Shown piece after piece: positions 6,022-6,584 of a stretch of DNA of 6,584 nt. Source of the DNA: Thermoleophilia bacterium (GTDB lineage: Bacteria; Actinomycetota; Thermoleophilia; Gaiellales; Gaiellaceae); NCBI GenBank assembly GCA_029858755.1, contig JAOUEK010000116.1, positions 1 to 6,584 of the forward strand. Reading direction: 5' to 3'. The position numbers and the translations under genes were made by a program. The notes beneath the pieces were generated by a model. It made no database searches, had not been told where the DNA came from, and was given only the letters and a program-made list of their open reading frames with translations. Positions within the stretch are counted from its first letter, which is position 1. Every line of letters begins with the position of its first letter.

Positions 6022-6584
6022 GCGGCGCGAGCGACCCGCGCTACGCGTGCCGGCTCGCGGAGGAGCTGGCCCCCGACGTGCTCGAGCGCTTCCTCCGCTA
6101 CGTCCGCATCGACACGCAGGCGGAGCTCGACGCGACCACGTACCCGAGCTCGCAGGGGCAGCTCGACCTGTCGCGCCTGCTCGCCGACGAGCTGCGCACG
6201 CTCGGGTTGGCCGACGTCGAGTTGACGGAGCATGGCTACGTGCTGGCCACGCTGCCGGGGACGGTCGCAGGGGCGCGCACGGTGGCGCTCTTCGCGCACG
6301 TCGACACGGCCCCGGACGCTCCCGGGGCGGACGTGCGCCCGCACGTCCACGAGCGCTGGGACGGTGCTCCGATCACCCTGCCCGGCGACCCGGCGCAGGT
6401 GCTCGACTCCGCCGCGCTCCCCGAGCTCGCCGACTGCGTGGGCCACGATCTCGTCACGAGCGACGGCACCACGCTGCTCGGAGCCGACGACAAGGCCGGG
6501 GTCGCCGAGATCATGGCCGCCGTCGCGCATCTCGTCGCTGACGACGGGCCTCGCGCGCCCGCCAGGATCGTGTTCACGGTCGAC
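6018..6584 (+). CDS. pepT: Peptidase T (tripeptide aminopeptidase), 5' part only
   Basis: The first 189 residues of an M20B metallopeptidase that removes the N-terminal residue from tripeptides in the cytoplasm. Matching PepT features: LERFLRYVRIDTQA near the N-terminus, PSSQGQ (43-48), LATLPG (76-81), zinc ligand His94 with Asp96 in AHVDTAPD, and TSDGTTLLGADDKAG (147-161) with bridging Asp157, followed by GVAEIMAA. The frame runs off the right edge just before the expected catalytic Glu-Glu motif. Complete PepT proteins are about 410 residues, so a little over half is missing. The GTG start overlaps the upstream dipeptidase stop by 4 bases and has no Shine-Dalgarno of its own, so translation probably depends on ribosomes finishing the upstream gene. 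Dipeptidase and tripeptidase together would finish peptide breakdown to amino acids. Confidence 0.92.
   Translation, partial: MSGASDPRYACRLAEELAPDVLERFLRYVRIDTQAELDATTYPSSQGQLDLSRLLADELRTLGLADVELTEHGYVLATLPGTVAGARTVALFAHVDTAPDAPGADVRPHVHERWDGAPITLPGDPAQVLDSAALPELADCVGHDLVTSDGTTLLGADDKAGVAEIMAAVAHLVADDGPRAPARIVFTVD

Noticed and set aside
5523..6530. 335-codon minus-strand frame across the dipeptidase and peptidase T
   Set aside because: Both sense genes have complete metal-ligand motifs; the antisense product is Arg/Ser/Ala-rich and unstructured.

Overview
This GC-rich window (roughly 70% G+C or more by eye, strong third-position GC bias, many GTG starts, tight 4-base gene overlaps) looks like the chromosome of an actinobacterium or close relative. 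The CysO/CysM sulfur-carrier cysteine pathway and the N-terminal rhodanese on the E1 enzyme suggest a deep actinobacterial lineage such as Thermoleophilia. That placement is inference, not a match. There are no RNA genes, mobile elements or CRISPR arrays, and no gap longer than about 90 bases.

Left part (1-2369, minus strand): a two-gene sulfur-transfer operon. The first gene encodes a rhodanese plus E1-like adenylyltransferase (MoeB/MoeZ type). It overlaps by 4 bases (GTGA) a long gene that runs off the left edge. That second gene is the most unusual item here: a CysO-like ubiquitin-fold sulfur carrier fused in one frame to an O-phosphoserine-type cysteine synthase (CysM). In Mycobacterium these are separate proteins, and CysO works through a free C-terminal Gly-Gly. 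Here the Gly-Gly is internal. The genes describe a rhodanese -> E1 -> carrier -> cysteine synthase relay, but the fusion raises the question of how the carrier terminus is exposed.

Middle (2370-4593): a 90-base divergent promoter region, then on the plus strand a membrane-anchored TPR-like protein of unknown function, then a primary-type sigma-70 factor with regions 1.1 to 4.2. The sigma gene has its own promoter (TTGACG, 17-base spacer, TACCGT), so its longest open frame begins upstream of the probable transcription start. The likely start is a CTG with a good Shine-Dalgarno sequence.

Right part (4594-6584, plus strand): a short gap with a GC-rich hairpin and a -10 element, then an apparently leaderless M20-family dipeptidase. 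It overlaps by 4 bases (GTGA) peptidase T, which runs off the right edge. These two metallopeptidases would complete intracellular breakdown of di- and tripeptides.
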